From Cellulomonas alba (GTDB lineage Bacteria; Actinomycetota; Actinomycetes; Actinomycetales; Cellulomonadaceae): DNA of 64,000 nucleotides. The position numbers were made by a program, and so were the translations under genes. The stretch covers positions 1,467,461 to 1,531,460 of the forward strand of contig NZ_JAUCGQ010000001.1 in the NCBI RefSeq assembly GCF_030362835.1. The letters run 5' to 3'. Positions 17,526 through 27,011 of this stretch are shown piece after piece. The notes below the pieces were generated by a model, which saw only the letters and a program-made list of their open reading frames with translations, was not told the DNA's origin and ran no database searches. Every line of letters starts with the position of its first letter. The stretch's first letter is position 1.

Positions 17526-17565
17526 AGAGATACCTTTGCAGAGTTCTCTTTGCAAACAGATCTCT
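17526..17565. promoter_or_regulatory. palindromic operator between regulator and MFS pump
   Basis: A 40-bp symmetric site centred at 17545/17546. Outer arms AGAGAT and ATCTCT match perfectly. Inner arms TTTGCAGAG (17535-17543) and CTTTGCAAA (17548-17556) match in 8 of 9. It is far more A/T-rich than its surroundings and lies 4 bp before the regulator start and 21 bp before the pump start, so it could shut both promoters. Confidence 0.75.
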
Positions 17566-17586
17566 TCAATCCTAGCGAGGGACGCC

Positions 17587-18942
17587 ATGACCATGACGAG
17601 CGAGCAGCGCGCGTCGGCGGCGACGGAGTCGTCGACCACCGGGACGACCGCTCCCGAGGCACCGCCCACCACGCCCGCCCGCGATCCACTCGGCCGCCCG
17701 TTCGCCGCGGCGCTCGGCGCGACCGGCCTCGCCAACCTCGGCGACGGCATCGTCGGCGTCGGCGCTCCCCTGGTCGCCCTCACGCTGACCCGCTCGGCCA
17801 CGCAGATCGCGCTGCTGTCGGCCGCGACGTGGCTGCCCTGGCTGCTGCTCGGCCTGATCGCGGGCGTCGCGGTCGACCGCACCGACCGGCGTCGGACGCA
17901 GATGATCGCGATGCTCGCGCGGGCCGCGGTGCTCGGCGTCGGCATGTGGCTCGTCGTCAGCGGGCACCTGAGCATGGCGTGGCTCGTCGCGGTGGTCCTG
18001 GCCTACGGCATCACCGAGGTGTTCGCCGACATCGCGCAGACGTCGCTCGTGCCCGACATCGTGCCGCGCTCGCGGCTCCAGGCCGCGAACGGACGCGTGC
18101 TCGCGGTCCAGCAGGTCGCCAACACGTTCGTCGGCGGACCGATCGCCGGCGCCGTGCTCGCGCTGGGCGCCGCGTGGGTGCTCGGCCTGCCTGCCGGCCT
18201 GGCCCTCGGCGCGGCCGTCCTGCTGTGGCGCGGCGTCCGCGGCAACTTCCGGCCGACCCAGGCCGCGCCGAGCGCGGGCGACGACGTGCCGGCCGTCTCG
18301 GAGCGCGCGGTGCGCCGCGCCGCCCACGAGGTCCGTGACGGGCTCGCCTTCCTGGTGCGGCACCCCGTGCTGCGGCCGCTCGTCATCGCCGGGTCGCTCA
18401 TGAACATGGCGTTCACCGCCTACTTCGCCGTGTTCGTGCTGTGGGCCGTCGGGCCCGAGAGCCGCATGGGCCTGCCGCCGTCGCAGTACCCGCTGATGCT
18501 CGCGGCGCTCGCCGTCGGTGCCGTCCTCGGCTCGCTCGTGGTCGAGCGGATCGTCACGGCGCTGCCCGAGCTGCGCGTGCTCGTGACGGCGTGCGTCAGC
18601 ACGGCGGCGGTGCTCGTCGTGCCGATCCTCGTGCCGAACGCGTGGGCCGTCGCCGGCACGCTCTTCCTCGCCGGCTTCTGCACCACCATCGGCAACGTCG
18701 TCTCGGCCTCGATGCGCCAGCGGATGGTGCCGCAGGGGCTGCTCGGCCGGGTGTCGGGCGCGAGCCGCACGCTCGGCTACGGCCTGATGCCGGTCGGCGC
18801 GGTGCTGGGCGGCGTCGTCGCCGACGCGTGGGGCCTGCAGGCCGTGTTCTGGTCGGCGGTCGTGCTCAGCGTCGCCGCCGCGTGCTACCCCGCGAGCGTG
18901 CTGCGCCAGCGCACCATCGACGCGGCGGAGCTGCGCGACTGA
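17587..18942 (+). CDS. MFS efflux transporter
   Basis: A 451-aa major facilitator of the enterobactin-exporter/macrolide-efflux-like group (MFS_3). About twelve hydrophobic segments follow a Ser/Thr/Ala-rich N-tail, and VDRTDRRR in the loop between helices 2 and 3 matches motif A. ATG 17587 has GAGGGA upstream, and a second ATG follows at 17593. The divergent ArsR-type regulator and shared operator suggest substrate-induced export; the drug or metabolite is unknown. Confidence 0.88.
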   Translation: MTMTSEQRASAATESSTTGTTAPEAPPTTPARDPLGRPFAAALGATGLANLGDGIVGVGAPLVALTLTRSATQIALLSAATWLPWLLLGLIAGVAVDRTDRRRTQMIAMLARAAVLGVGMWLVVSGHLSMAWLVAVVLAYGITEVFADIAQTSLVPDIVPRSRLQAANGRVLAVQQVANTFVGGPIAGAVLALGAAWVLGLPAGLALGAAVLLWRGVRGNFRPTQAAPSAGDDVPAVSERAVRRAAHEVRDGLAFLVRHPVLRPLVIAGSLMNMAFTAYFAVFVLWAVGPESRMGLPPSQYPLMLAALAVGAVLGSLVVERIVTALPELRVLVTACVSTAAVLVVPILVPNAWAVAGTLFLAGFCTTIGNVVSASMRQRMVPQGLLGRVSGASRTLGYGLMPVGAVLGGVVADAWGLQAVFWSAVVLSVAAACYPASVLRQRTIDAAELRD

Positions 18943-18966
18943 CGCCACGCCGCACGCCGGCGCGAG

Positions 18967-19047
18967 CCGTCGGTGCGGAGGGTGCGCCGCCGAGCGGGTC
19001 GCTCGTGCGGCGCACCCTCCCACGCGACGGGTCCTCCGCACCGACGG
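18967..19047. terminator. nested hairpins between convergent MFS and purA
   Basis: Outer 15-bp perfect arms lie at 18967-18981 and 19033-19047 (CCGTCGGTGCGGAGG and its complement). Inner arms at 18977-18990 and 19007-19020 are 14 bp perfect, extended by CGAGCG/CGCTCG around a GGT loop. Outer and inner arms share 18977-18981, so they compete for those bases. The position between convergent genes suggests a bidirectional terminator. Confidence 0.65.
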
Positions 19048-19075
19048 TCGCCGCCGGTCGCCGCCGGTCGCCGCC
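19046..19075. repeat. 10-bp tandem repeat, three copies
   Basis: GGTCGCCGCC is repeated three times head to tail directly after the hairpin and before the purA stop. A fourth, diverged copy begins GGCCG. Confidence 0.8.
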
Positions 19076-19093
19076 GGCCGCAGCGGCGAGGCG

Positions 19094-20383
<1,290 letters not shown>

Positions 20384-20499
20384 TCACCACTTCCCCTGCC
20401 TGCGGCGGGCCGGCGACGGGCGGTGCGCCCGCGGGCCCCGGCGGCACGGGCGGCAGTAGCCCGATACCTCCGAGAGGCTACCCGACGGTCAAGGAATGG

Positions 20500-20925
20500 T
20501 CATGATCGGTCCCGCAGTGCGGCCACCTCCGCGACCGACGTGCCCGAGTCCGCGAGGAACTGCCGGCAGCGCTCGCCCTCGTCGGTCTCGCCGATCGCGT
20601 CCGCCGCGCCGGCCAGGGCGAGCAGCGCGCGCAGGAAGCCCTGGTTCGGCCCGTGGTCCGCGGGGATCGGCCCGCGCCCGCGCCAGCCCGCGCGCCGCAG
20701 TGCGTCGAGCCCGCGGTGGTACCCGGTCCGCGCGTACGCGTAGGCCTCGACCGGGTCGGTGGCCGACTCGGCGAGCAGCGCCCAGACGAGGGACGCCGCG
20801 GGCGCGGTGCGCACCGCGTCCCGGGCGGCGGCTCCGCCGGCGAGCGCAGCGAGCGCTGCTCCCTCGGGGCCGTCGGCGGGCAGCAGCGTGGGGGCGGGTC
20901 CGTCGAGCAGGTTCTCGTGGGTCAT
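20500..20925 (-). CDS. DUF3151 protein
   Basis: A 141-aa protein with the actinobacterial DUF3151 pattern: ASLVWALLAESA, then AYAYARTGYHRGLDALRRAGWRG and NQGFLRALLALA. Soluble, helical, of unknown function. It is commonly found next to purA in actinobacteria, as here. Confidence 0.9.
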   Translation of the reverse strand: MTHENLLDGPAPTLLPADGPEGAALAALAGGAAARDAVRTAPAASLVWALLAESATDPVEAYAYARTGYHRGLDALRRAGWRGRGPIPADHGPNQGFLRALLALAGAADAIGETDEGERCRQFLADSGTSVAEVAALRDRS

Positions 20926-21091
20926 GGGGTCAGTCTCCCCTGGTCAACCGCGCACGGGCGGTGCGCCCGTCCGGGGGACGACGAAACCGGCGAGTCGGAC
21001 ACGCGACCGGTTCGACGTGCGGGACGGGCAAGGTCGCCCTAAAGTCGAGCAGCCGACCGGCCCTCCCCTCAGCCCACCGGTGGAACTGATC

Positions 21092-21463
21092 ATGATCGAG
21101 ATCTCGACCTCGCCGACGACGACGGTGCTGACCATCGCCGGAGACCTGGACCTCGCGGAGCGCGACTCCTTCCCGGAGATCGCCGCCCGCGTCGTCGGCC
21201 TGCGCCGTCAGCTGCTCGTCATCGACATGTGCCGCGTGACGTTCATGGACTCGACCGGGGCGGCGTTCCTCATCTCGCTCGCGGACGCGGGCCGCAAGCG
21301 CGGCGGCGCGACCGCCCTGCGCGGCGCCGACCCGCGCGACCTGTTCGTGCTCGAGGTCTGTGGCGCGCTCGACCTGTTCCGCATCGACGAGGAGCACCGC
21401 TGCGAGGTCGGCGTGCCCGAGTCGGGCTTCCGTCGCCCGGACGGCGCACCCACCCCCGCCTGA
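21092..21463 (+). CDS. STAS-domain anti-sigma factor antagonist
   Basis: A 123-aa SpoIIAA/RsbV-like protein. TIAGDLDLAERDSF opens the STAS fold. ICRVTFMDSTGAAFL (actually DMCRVTFMDSTG) contains the Ser that anti-sigma kinases phosphorylate, at about residue 57. ATG 21092 starts the domain directly; the longer frame upstream is a shadow of DUF3151. A TAAAGT at 21040-21045 is a possible -10. It converges on the SpoIIE-type phosphatase gene, a plausible partner. Confidence 0.88.
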   Translation: MIEISTSPTTTVLTIAGDLDLAERDSFPEIAARVVGLRRQLLVIDMCRVTFMDSTGAAFLISLADAGRKRGGATALRGADPRDLFVLEVCGALDLFRIDEEHRCEVGVPESGFRRPDGAPTPA

Positions 21464-21471
21464 CGGCGACA

Positions 21472-21512
21472 CCGGGGCGTCCGCCCCCTCCCCCCCAGCG
21501 CGGACGTCCCGG
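21472..21512. terminator. hairpin between convergent STAS and SpoIIE genes
   Basis: Arms CCGGGGCGTCCGC (21472-21484) and GCGGACGTCCCGG (21500-21512) pair at 12 of 13 positions around a C-rich 15-nt loop. It probably terminates both converging transcripts. Confidence 0.55.
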
Positions 21513-21575
21513 GGTCGCTTCGACGCGCGGGCGCGTCAACGACGCCGCGCCCGCGCCCGGCTCGCGCCGTCCGGC

Positions 21576-23729
21576 TCAGTCCCGCCCGCTGCGCGGCAGC
21601 GGCGCCGGCCGCACGCGCGCCCACACGACCTTGCCCGCGGGGGACGGCCGCCAGCCCCAGTCGGCGAGCCGCTCCACGATCTGCATGCCGAAGCCCCCCA
21701 CCCGGCCGGGGTGCCCGTCGGTCGTGACGGGCGGCGCGGGGTTGGCGTCCTCGACCTCGATGCGCAGCCCGTCGCCGGTCTCGTCGAGCTGCAGCGACAC
21801 GTGCCCGTACCCGTGCAGCACCGCGTTGGCCACGAGCTCCGAGACGACGAGCTCCGCGTTCGCGGCGTTGCCCAGCCCCCAGGCCTCGCACGTGCGCAGC
21901 ACCGCGTGGCGCGCGCGGCCGATCGAGGCGGGCTCGCTCGGCAGCGACCACCGGCGGCGCCGCGGACCGTTGGTCGTCTCGACGCCGGCCGCCGGGTCGG
22001 GCACCCGCACGACCACCACGGCGACGTCGTCCTCGGGGTGGTCCGCGAGCCGCGACAGCACCTCCTCGCCGATGCCGGCGGCGTCGCGCGCGGTCACGCG
22101 GCTGGCGACGTCAGCCAGCGCGAGCATGCCGTCTCGCAGGTGCCGGTCGCGGCGCTCGATGAGCCCGTCCGTGAAGTACACGAGCACGTCCTGCGGCCGC
22201 AGGGCCAGCCGGCCGGTGTCGCGGCGGCCCGAGCCGAAGCCGATCAGCATGCCGCCGGCCTCGGACAGCTCGGTCGCGACGCCGTCACGCACGAGCAGCG
22301 CGGGCAGGTGGCCGGCGCGCGAGTACTCGAGCTCCCACCCGGCACCCGTGCGCGTCAACGTGGAGAGCACGAGACCCGCCGACCGCGGGATGCGCATGCC
22401 GCCGATGATCTGGTCCACGCGCTCGAGCACGGCGGCCGGCGTCCGGACGTCGAACGCGTACGTCCGCACGACCGACCGCAGCTGACCCATGGCGGCCGCC
22501 GCCTCGACGTCGTGCCCGACGACGTCACCGATCACGACGCCGACGATGTCCGGCGCGATCTGCAGCACGTCGTACCAGTCGCCGCCGACCTGCACGTTCT
22601 CCGAGTTCGGCGCGTAGTACGTCCAGACGTCGAGCCCGTCGACGTCGGCCTGCTCGGGGAGCATGGCGCGCTGCAGCGTCTCGGCCAGGCGGTGCTCGCG
22701 GTCGTACAGCCGCGCGTTGTCGACCACCAGGCCGACGCGGCGTGCGGTCAGCTCGAGCACCGTCTGCGTCGACGAGTCGAGGCTGGCGATGCTGCCGCCG
22801 TCCGACGGGAAGACGACCAGCAGGCCGAGCACCCGCCGTCGGCCGGGCACGGGGTACACGACCGCCCGGCGCGACGGTGGCGGACCGTCGACACCGGGCG
22901 CGCGGCCGGCGTGCCGGGCGACCCAGGAGGACGCGGAACCGTACTGGAAGGCACCCTCGAGGTCGATCTCGACCGGCCGGTCCCGCTCGCCCTCGAGCAG
23001 CGCCTGCACGGCGTCGCCGCCCGGCACGAAGCCGTCGCCGACGGGTGTCCGCTCCTCGGTGTGCGCCGCGGTCCCGTGCCGGCGGCCCTTGCCCGTCACC
23101 GGGCGCAACGCGGTGATGCCCTCGGCGTGCCGCAGGCCGTTGTCGTTCAGGTAGAACGCCGCCCAGCCGACGACCGTCCGGCACAGCAGCCGGGCGATCT
23201 CGCCGAGCGCGTGCGGGTCGTCGACGTCCATGAGCAGGTCGGACACCTGCGCGATCAGGCCGAGGTGGCGCCTCTCCCGGCGCTCCGCCTCGACCAGCGC
23301 CGCGGCCTCCGCGGCCTGCGTCAGCTGCTCGGTGAGGTCCTGCAGCATGACGACCCAGTACCGGATCTCGCCGTCCGCTGCGGGCACCGGCGAGAGCTCG
23401 ACGAGGCTCGGGAACGTCGAGCCGTCGGACCGCGTGAGGGTGAGCGTGTGGCGCATCGACCGGCCGGCTGCGACCGCGGCGCGGAAGCTCGCAGCCTCCT
23501 GCTCCGTCATCCGGGAGCGGGCGAGCGCGCGCGACTCTCCGGCGGCGGCGGTGGTCGCGTCGTACCCCGTCACCGCGGCGAAGGCGCGGTTCACCCACAC
23601 GACCTGCAGCCCAGGCGTCGCGGAGTCCATGAGCGCGACCGGGACGGATGTCGCAGCCAGCGCACGCACGCCGATCTCTGCGAGGACATCCGACGAAATC
23701 GGCAGGGCCGAGGAGTTGACCGCTACCAC
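21576..23729 (-). CDS. PAS-GAF-SpoIIE phosphatase with C-terminal HATPase (RsbU/RsbW-like)
   Basis: A 717-aa signalling protein. An N-terminal PAS domain (VWVNRAFAAVTGYDA, then IRYWVVMLQDLTE) is followed by GAF (about 150-340), a PP2C/SpoIIE phosphatase (SENVQVGGDWYDV, GVVIGDVVGHD, later ADHPEDDVAVVVVR) and an HATPase_c kinase (ELVVSELVANAVLHG, VGGFGMQIVERL). Phosphatase and anti-sigma-like kinase in one chain suggest a self-contained partner switch acting on STAS proteins. GTG 23729 is the first start in the coding region; GGAG abuts it, so a leaderless start is possible. Flanked by two STAS genes. Confidence 0.88.
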   Translation of the reverse strand: MVAVNSSALPISSDVLAEIGVRALAATSVPVALMDSATPGLQVVWVNRAFAAVTGYDATTAAAGESRALARSRMTEQEAASFRAAVAAGRSMRHTLTLTRSDGSTFPSLVELSPVPAADGEIRYWVVMLQDLTEQLTQAAEAAALVEAERRERRHLGLIAQVSDLLMDVDDPHALGEIARLLCRTVVGWAAFYLNDNGLRHAEGITALRPVTGKGRRHGTAAHTEERTPVGDGFVPGGDAVQALLEGERDRPVEIDLEGAFQYGSASSWVARHAGRAPGVDGPPPSRRAVVYPVPGRRRVLGLLVVFPSDGGSIASLDSSTQTVLELTARRVGLVVDNARLYDREHRLAETLQRAMLPEQADVDGLDVWTYYAPNSENVQVGGDWYDVLQIAPDIVGVVIGDVVGHDVEAAAAMGQLRSVVRTYAFDVRTPAAVLERVDQIIGGMRIPRSAGLVLSTLTRTGAGWELEYSRAGHLPALLVRDGVATELSEAGGMLIGFGSGRRDTGRLALRPQDVLVYFTDGLIERRDRHLRDGMLALADVASRVTARDAAGIGEEVLSRLADHPEDDVAVVVVRVPDPAAGVETTNGPRRRRWSLPSEPASIGRARHAVLRTCEAWGLGNAANAELVVSELVANAVLHGYGHVSLQLDETGDGLRIEVEDANPAPPVTTDGHPGRVGGFGMQIVERLADWGWRPSPAGKVVWARVRPAPLPRSGRD

Positions 23730-23868
23730 CTCCGATCGTCTAGCGTGCCGAGCAGGCGAAACGTCGAACCACCGGCACAAGCCTTCCCACGATGGGGCCG
23801 GAAGGAGCACCGTGCGCGACGGTAACAGCACCACACCCGACGAGCCTGGGGAGAAGGAGGTCCGGACA

Positions 23869-24255
23869 GTGAACGGGGAGCCGGGCGCAGTCCAGGTCAT
23901 CGTCGGCGCCGACGCGACGCGCATCGTCCTGTCGGGCGAGGTCGACGCCGACCTCGGCCCCGAGCTCCAGGAAGCGACCGAGGAGGCCGAGCAGGTCGGG
24001 CTCCCCATCGAGGTCGACGCGCACCACGTCACGTTCATGGACAGCTCGGGCGTCGCGTTCCTCGCGCGGCTCTCGATCCGCTCGCAGCACCGGGTCCGGC
24101 TGCTGCGCGTCCCCCCGACCGTGCGGTTCCTCCTCGAGGTCACGCGCATCGGCGAGCTCCTGGACGTCGTCGACGACGACGCGCCGGGCTTCCAGCCCGT
24201 GGGCGGCGACAACGCGCCGGCGGCCACCGGTGACACCGGCCCCGGCGTCGCCTGA
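23869..24255 (+). CDS. STAS-domain anti-sigma factor antagonist
   Basis: About 128 aa, RsbV/SpoIIAA-like. IVLSGEVDADLGPEL opens the domain, and HHVTFMDSSGVAFLARL has the phosphorylatable Ser. GTG 23869 is chosen because GAGAAGGAGGT, a near-complete complement of the 16S tail, lies 8 nt upstream. An alternative GTG at 23812 (147 aa) also has AAGGAG, so an extended form is possible. It diverges from the SpoIIE-type phosphatase gene, its likely partner. Confidence 0.85.
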   Translation: MNGEPGAVQVIVGADATRIVLSGEVDADLGPELQEATEEAEQVGLPIEVDAHHVTFMDSSGVAFLARLSIRSQHRVRLLRVPPTVRFLLEVTRIGELLDVVDDDAPGFQPVGGDNAPAATGDTGPGVA

Positions 24256-24286
24256 CACCGAGGCCCGCACCCGGGCACACGACAGG

Positions 24287-24322
24287 ACGGGCCCCGACCG
24301 CGCTGATGCGGTCGGGGCCCGT
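24287..24322. terminator. bidirectional terminator between STAS gene and fbaA
   Basis: Perfect 15-bp arms ACGGGCCCCGACCGC and its complement flank a 6-nt loop, between two converging genes. Confidence 0.8.
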
Positions 24323-24358
24323 CGTCGTTCGTCGGCCGGCGTCACGCCGGCGCGCGGG

Positions 24359-25378
24359 TCAGAGCTTGTGGCCCGCCGAGCGGAGCTGCTGGCACGCCTC
24401 GACGATGCGCTGCGCCATGCCCGCCTCCGCGAGCTTGCCCCAGGCGCGCGGGTCGTAGGCCTTCTTGTTGCCGACCTCGCCGTCGATCTTCAGCACGCCG
24501 TCGTAGTTCTTGAAGAAGTGGTCGGCCACCGGACGGCTGTACGCGTACTGCGTGTCCGTGTCGATGTTCATCTTGATGACGCCGTTGTCGACCGCCTCGG
24601 CGATCTCCTCGGCCGTCGAGCCCGAACCACCGTGGAAGACCAGGTCGAACGGGTTCTCCTTGCCGATCGCGTCGCCGACGGCCTTCTGGATGTCCGCGAG
24701 GATCGCCGGGCGGAGCTTCACCGCGCCCGGCTTGTACACGCCGTGCACGTTGCCGAAGGTGAGGGCCGTCAGGTAGCGGCCCTTCTCGCCCGAGCCGAGC
24801 GCCCTGACCGTCGCGAGGCCGTCCTCGGCCGTCGTGTACAGCTTGTCGTTGATCTCGGCGGTGTGGCCGTCCTCCTCGCCACCGACGACGCCGACCTCGA
24901 TCTCGAGGATCGTGCGCGCCGCCTGCGACAGCTCCAGGAGCTCCGCCGCGATCACGAGGTTCTCGTCGAGCGGGATGTTCGAGCCGTCGAACATGTGCGA
25001 CTGGAACGTGGGGTTCTTGCCGGCCTTGACCTCCTCGGCCTCGAGGGCCAGGAGCGGGCGCACCCACGAGTCGAGGTTCTGCTTGGTGCAGTGGTCGGTG
25101 TGCAGGGCGACGGTGATGCCGTAGCCCTTCGCGACCTCGTGCGCGTAGGCGGCGAGCGCGCGCGTGCCCGCGACGCGGTCCTTCACGGTCGCGCCGGACG
25201 CGTACTCCGCGCCACCGACGGAGACCTGGATGATGCCGTCCGACTCCGCCTCGGCGAAGCCCTGCAGCGCGGCGGTGAGCGTCGACGACGACGTGACGTT
25301 GACGGCCGGGTAGGCGAACTTGCCCGCCTTCGCCCGGTCGATCATCTCGGCGTACACCTCGGGGGTGGCGATGGCCAT
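24359..25378 (-). CDS. fbaA: class II fructose-bisphosphate aldolase FbaA
   Basis: A 339-aa zinc aldolase cleaving fructose-1,6-bisphosphate in glycolysis. It shows the N-terminal AIATPEVYAEMIDRAKAGKF, ALHTDHCTK with the zinc His/Asp pair, the GGEEDGHTAE segment, NVHGVYKPG and LVFHGGSGS. ATG 25378 fits the family N-terminus; GTG 25384, two codons upstream, has a closer GGAG and cannot be excluded. Confidence 0.96.
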   Translation of the reverse strand: MAIATPEVYAEMIDRAKAGKFAYPAVNVTSSSTLTAALQGFAEAESDGIIQVSVGGAEYASGATVKDRVAGTRALAAYAHEVAKGYGITVALHTDHCTKQNLDSWVRPLLALEAEEVKAGKNPTFQSHMFDGSNIPLDENLVIAAELLELSQAARTILEIEVGVVGGEEDGHTAEINDKLYTTAEDGLATVRALGSGEKGRYLTALTFGNVHGVYKPGAVKLRPAILADIQKAVGDAIGKENPFDLVFHGGSGSTAEEIAEAVDNGVIKMNIDTDTQYAYSRPVADHFFKNYDGVLKIDGEVGNKKAYDPRAWGKLAEAGMAQRIVEACQQLRSAGHKL

Positions 25379-25495
25379 GTGCACACATCTCCTGCGTGAT
25401 GGGGTGGGTATCGGTCTGAGTCTGCCACTAGGTGCAGGGGACCGAACCGGGACGTCCTGCCCCTGGACACCGCCTGAGGTGCACGTCGGCGCGGC

Positions 25496-26185
25496 TCAGC
25501 GACCCGCGTGCTGGGTGAGCCAGGCGTGCATCGCGATCGCCGCGGCGGCCGACGCGTTGATCGACCGCGTCGACCCGTACTGCGTGATGTGCAGGACTGT
25601 GCCGGCCGCATCGCGAGCCGCGCCGGAGAGGCCGACCGACTCCTGCCCGAACATCAGCACGCACGACCGCGGCAGCCGCGCGCCCTCGATCGGCGTCGAG
25701 CCGGGCAGGTTGTCGATGCCGACGACCGGCAGCGCCCCGCCGTCGGGGCCCGCGGTGGCCGCCCACGCGACGAGGTCGTCGACGCTCGGGTGGTGCAGCA
25801 CGTGCTGGTAGCGGTCGGTCACCATCGCGCCGCGCCGGTTCCACCGCCGACGCCCGACGACGTGCACCGCCGCGGCGTTGAACGCGTTCGCGGTGCGGAC
25901 CACCGAGCCGATGTTGAGGTCGTGCTGCCAGTTCTCGATCGCGACGTGGAACGGGTGCCGTCGGGTGTCGAGGTCCGCGACGACCGCGTCGACGGTCCAG
26001 TACCGGTACCGGTCGACGACGTTCCGGCGGTCGCCGTGGCGCAGCAGGTCCGGGTCGTAGCGGGAGTCCAGCTCCCCGGTCGCGTCGCGCGGCCACGCGG
26101 CCGGTCCGCCGGGCCAGGGGCCGACACCGACGTCGGCGCGAGCCTCGTCGTGCTCGGGCTGGTCGCCGGCGGCCTCGTCATGCAC
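25496..26185 (-). CDS. TrmH/SpoU-family RNA 2'-O-methyltransferase
   Basis: A 229-aa SPOUT methyltransferase. NIGSVVRTANAFNAAAVH is motif 1, CVLMFGQESVGLS motif 2 and GSTRSINASAAAAIAMH motif 3, which forms the knot that binds SAM. The roughly 60-residue acidic N-tail (HDEAAGDQPEHDEARADVG) is unusual. GTG 26185 is supported by a TACGGT -10 (minus strand, 26192-26197) 6 nt upstream, i.e. leaderless. Whether it acts on tRNA or rRNA is not clear. Confidence 0.88.
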   Translation of the reverse strand: MHDEAAGDQPEHDEARADVGVGPWPGGPAAWPRDATGELDSRYDPDLLRHGDRRNVVDRYRYWTVDAVVADLDTRRHPFHVAIENWQHDLNIGSVVRTANAFNAAAVHVVGRRRWNRRGAMVTDRYQHVLHHPSVDDLVAWAATAGPDGGALPVVGIDNLPGSTPIEGARLPRSCVLMFGQESVGLSGAARDAAGTVLHITQYGSTRSINASAAAAIAMHAWLTQHAGR

Positions 26186-26246
26186 GGCCCGACCGTACCC
26201 ACAGCGCGCTCGCGGCGTTCTCAGCAACGGCTCATGGGCCGCCCCG

Positions 26247-26252
26247 TAGGCT
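26247..26252 (+). promoter_or_regulatory. -10 box of the DedA gene
   Basis: TAGGCT ends 6 nt before ATG 26259, so transcription should start at or beside the start codon (leaderless). Confidence 0.55.
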
Positions 26253-26258
26253 TGGCCC

Positions 26259-27011
26259 ATGCCCCTGACGAGCGCCCTCGCCGCGCTGCCCGCGGCCGGC
26301 CCCGTCCACGCCGGCATCACCGACCTGCTCAACGCGCAGAACCTCATCGACAAGTTCGGGACGCTGGCCCTCGTCGGCATCCTCGCGATCGTCTTCATCG
26401 AGACGGGCCTGCTGTTCCCGATCCTGCCTGGCGACTCGCTGCTGTTCACCGCGGGTGCCCTCGTCGCGTCGAACCAGCTGCAGGTGCACATCAACATCTG
26501 GGTGCTGTCGCTGCTGACCTTCCTCGCGGCGTTCGCCGGCACGCAGTGCGGCTACCTGATCGGCCGGACGGCGGGGCCGAAGGTCTTCGCGAAACCGGAC
26601 TCGCGGTTCTTCAAGCAGAAGTACATCGACCACACGTACTCGTACTTCGACCGGTACGGCGGGCGGACGATCATCATCGCCCAGTTCATCCCCATCGTCC
26701 GGACGTACGCCCCCGTCGCGGCGGGCGTCGGCAAGATGCCGTGGCGCCACTTCGTCCCCTACAACGCGATCGGCGCGCTGCTGTGGGGCGCCGGCGTCAC
26801 GTGGCTCGGCTACGCGCTCGGCACCATCGCGTTCGTGCGCGACAACATCGAGGCGCTGCTCGTCGTGCTGGTGCTGATCTCGGTGGCACCGATGCTGTTC
26901 GAGGTCCTGCGTCGCAGGCGGCGCGCGAAGCGCGGGCACGCGCCCGACGAGCAGGCGTACGACGAGGCCGAGGAGCGCGCGGCCGTGGAGCGGAAGGCGT
27001 TCGGTTCGTGA
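26259..27011 (+). CDS. DedA-family membrane protein
   Basis: A 250-aa DedA/SNARE-associated-type transporter-like protein, a family linked to lipid carrier recycling and membrane homeostasis. It shows FIETGLLFPILPGDSLLFTAG, FAGTQCGYLIGRTAG, the FFDRYGG-like SYFDRYGGRTIIIAQFIPIVRTYAPVAAG stretch with conserved Arg/Pro, and four to five hydrophobic segments. The C-terminal tail is basic, then acidic. Its stop overlaps the HAD gene start (GTGA), so the two are coupled. Confidence 0.93.
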   Translation: MPLTSALAALPAAGPVHAGITDLLNAQNLIDKFGTLALVGILAIVFIETGLLFPILPGDSLLFTAGALVASNQLQVHINIWVLSLLTFLAAFAGTQCGYLIGRTAGPKVFAKPDSRFFKQKYIDHTYSYFDRYGGRTIIIAQFIPIVRTYAPVAAGVGKMPWRHFVPYNAIGALLWGAGVTWLGYALGTIAFVRDNIEALLVVLVLISVAPMLFEVLRRRRRAKRGHAPDEQAYDEAEERAAVERKAFGS

